A stretch of DNA of 56,225 nt. It comes from Neoconidiobolus thromboides FSU 785 (lineage: Eukaryota; Entomophthoromycota; Entomophthoromycetes; Entomophthorales; Neoconidiobolaceae). Position numbers and translations under genes: made by a program. This document shows, one piece after another, positions 55,888 to 56,225 of this stretch. Position 1 is the stretch's first letter; every line of letters starts with the position of its first letter. The stretch spans positions 1 through 56,225 of the forward strand of contig MU626393.1 of NCBI GenBank assembly GCA_025603075.1. Reading direction: 5' to 3'. Under the pieces are notes generated by a model. The model made no database searches and was not told where the DNA came from. It saw only the letters and a list, made by a program, of their open reading frames with translations.

Positions 55888-56225
55888 ATGAAATTTCAAA
55901 TACTCATTCCAGTTACTTTTTTACTCTCTGCCCTCAATGCAGCTTCACCAGCTGATTACTACGGTGGTTACAATCCTTGTAGACCAAGAACTGTTACTTC
56001 TACTTCGAAAGTAACTAAAACATTGACAGCAACTGTGACAAAAAAACCGAGTTATTGTCCTACCCCATGTCGCCCTAAAACAGTCACTTCTACTAAAGTG
56101 ATTACTTCTACTGGTACCAAAGTAGTCACTGTTAAACCTCCTTATTGCTCAAAAACTAGAACCACTACCACTGGCACTAGCACTACTGGAACCTCCACTA
56201 CTGGAACCTCCACTACTGGAACTAG
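55888..56225 (+). CDS. Secreted Thr/Cys repeat protein, 3' end outside window
   Basis: Open from 55888 to the window end (112 full codons). A signal peptide (MKFQILIPVTFLLSALNAAS) is followed by YYGGYNPC. Two similar modules follow, each starting P-C-R-P-(R/K)-T-V-T-S-T, running through a Val/Thr-rich strand and closing at Tyr-Cys (SYC, PYC). Then comes a tandem TGTST repeat encoded by a 15-bp DNA repeat that runs off the end. The modules match the single module of the 52-residue neighbour at 55006. Expected to be a surface or wall protein with an O-glycosylated Thr/Ser stalk; a GPI signal, if any, would lie beyond the window. Confidence 0.85.
   Translation, partial: MKFQILIPVTFLLSALNAASPADYYGGYNPCRPRTVTSTSKVTKTLTATVTKKPSYCPTPCRPKTVTSTKVITSTGTKVVTVKPPYCSKTRTTTTGTSTTGTSTTGTSTTGT
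56168..56225 (+). repeat. 15-bp tandem repeat encoding TGTST
   Basis: Unit ACTACTGGAACCTCC repeated in frame about three to four times and cut by the window end. Confidence 0.8.

Noticed and set aside
55613-55888. 91-codon minus-strand hydrophobic frame
   Set aside because: Overlaps the TATA box and promoter of the secreted gene at 55888; Ile/Leu-rich from AT bias, with no signal or domain structure.

Overview
This 56 kb window is nuclear DNA from a very AT-rich, intron-rich eukaryote. The gene set is fungal: Ypt1, Snc, Sec1, TIM14/Pam18, Rrp6, Scd6/LSM14, V-ATPase subunit C, an eS31 ubiquitin fusion and a TALE homeobox protein. Introns are mostly 44-65 nt, start with GTAA/GTAT, end mostly in TAG and often carry a CTAAC/CTAAT-like branch site. 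All three standard stop codons are used. The best guess, from general knowledge and not from a search, is an early-diverging 'zygomycete' fungus such as a Conidiobolus-like entomophthoralean.

Layout. 1-5.3 kb: two broken, head-to-head paralogues of a kelch-repeat membrane protein, a possible copia retroelement scrap, and five copies of a ~105-bp MITE. 6.8-18.1 kb: the densest block, holding YPT1, V-ATPase C, SNC (minus), a CaMK, TBCB/ALF1, a mitochondrial YebC/TACO1 protein, a J-domain protein (minus), PAM18 and an enoyl-CoA isomerase (minus). 18.2-21.3 kb: a decayed GATA/Myb-like gene and MITEs, then a TALE homeobox gene (minus). 21.9-27.2 kb: a 5.3 kb gene desert with MITEs and two LTR-like repeats. 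27.2-36.1 kb: EDC4, an Asn-rich coiled-coil protein (minus), a divergent-ubiquitin/eS31 fusion and a second CaMK (minus). 36.1-39.3 kb: a MITE nest, a decayed coding stretch and a small secreted protein. 39.3-48.1 kb: SEC1, SCD6 and RRP6, all minus. 48.2-54.9 kb: two decayed genes, MITEs and a TspO/MBR gene. 55.0-56.2 kb: a head-to-head pair of small secreted Thr/Cys proteins; the right-hand one runs off the window.

Functional themes. Exocytosis is represented by Ypt1 (Rab), Snc (R-SNARE) and Sec1 (SM protein). mRNA decay is represented by EDC4, SCD6 and RRP6. Mitochondrial genes are PAM18 and TACO1. There is no sign of operon-like control, so the co-location may be chance.

Most notable signals: (1) a dispersed MITE family, one copy of which supplies two bases of the only usable start codon of TACO1; (2) a ubiquitin-eS31 fusion whose ubiquitin part has lost residues needed for conjugation; (3) a start codon apparently split by an intron in the SNC gene; (4) two CaMK paralogues sharing 11-nt and 8-nt micro-exons; (5) a 400-bp LTR-like repeat with a perfect 5-bp target duplication.
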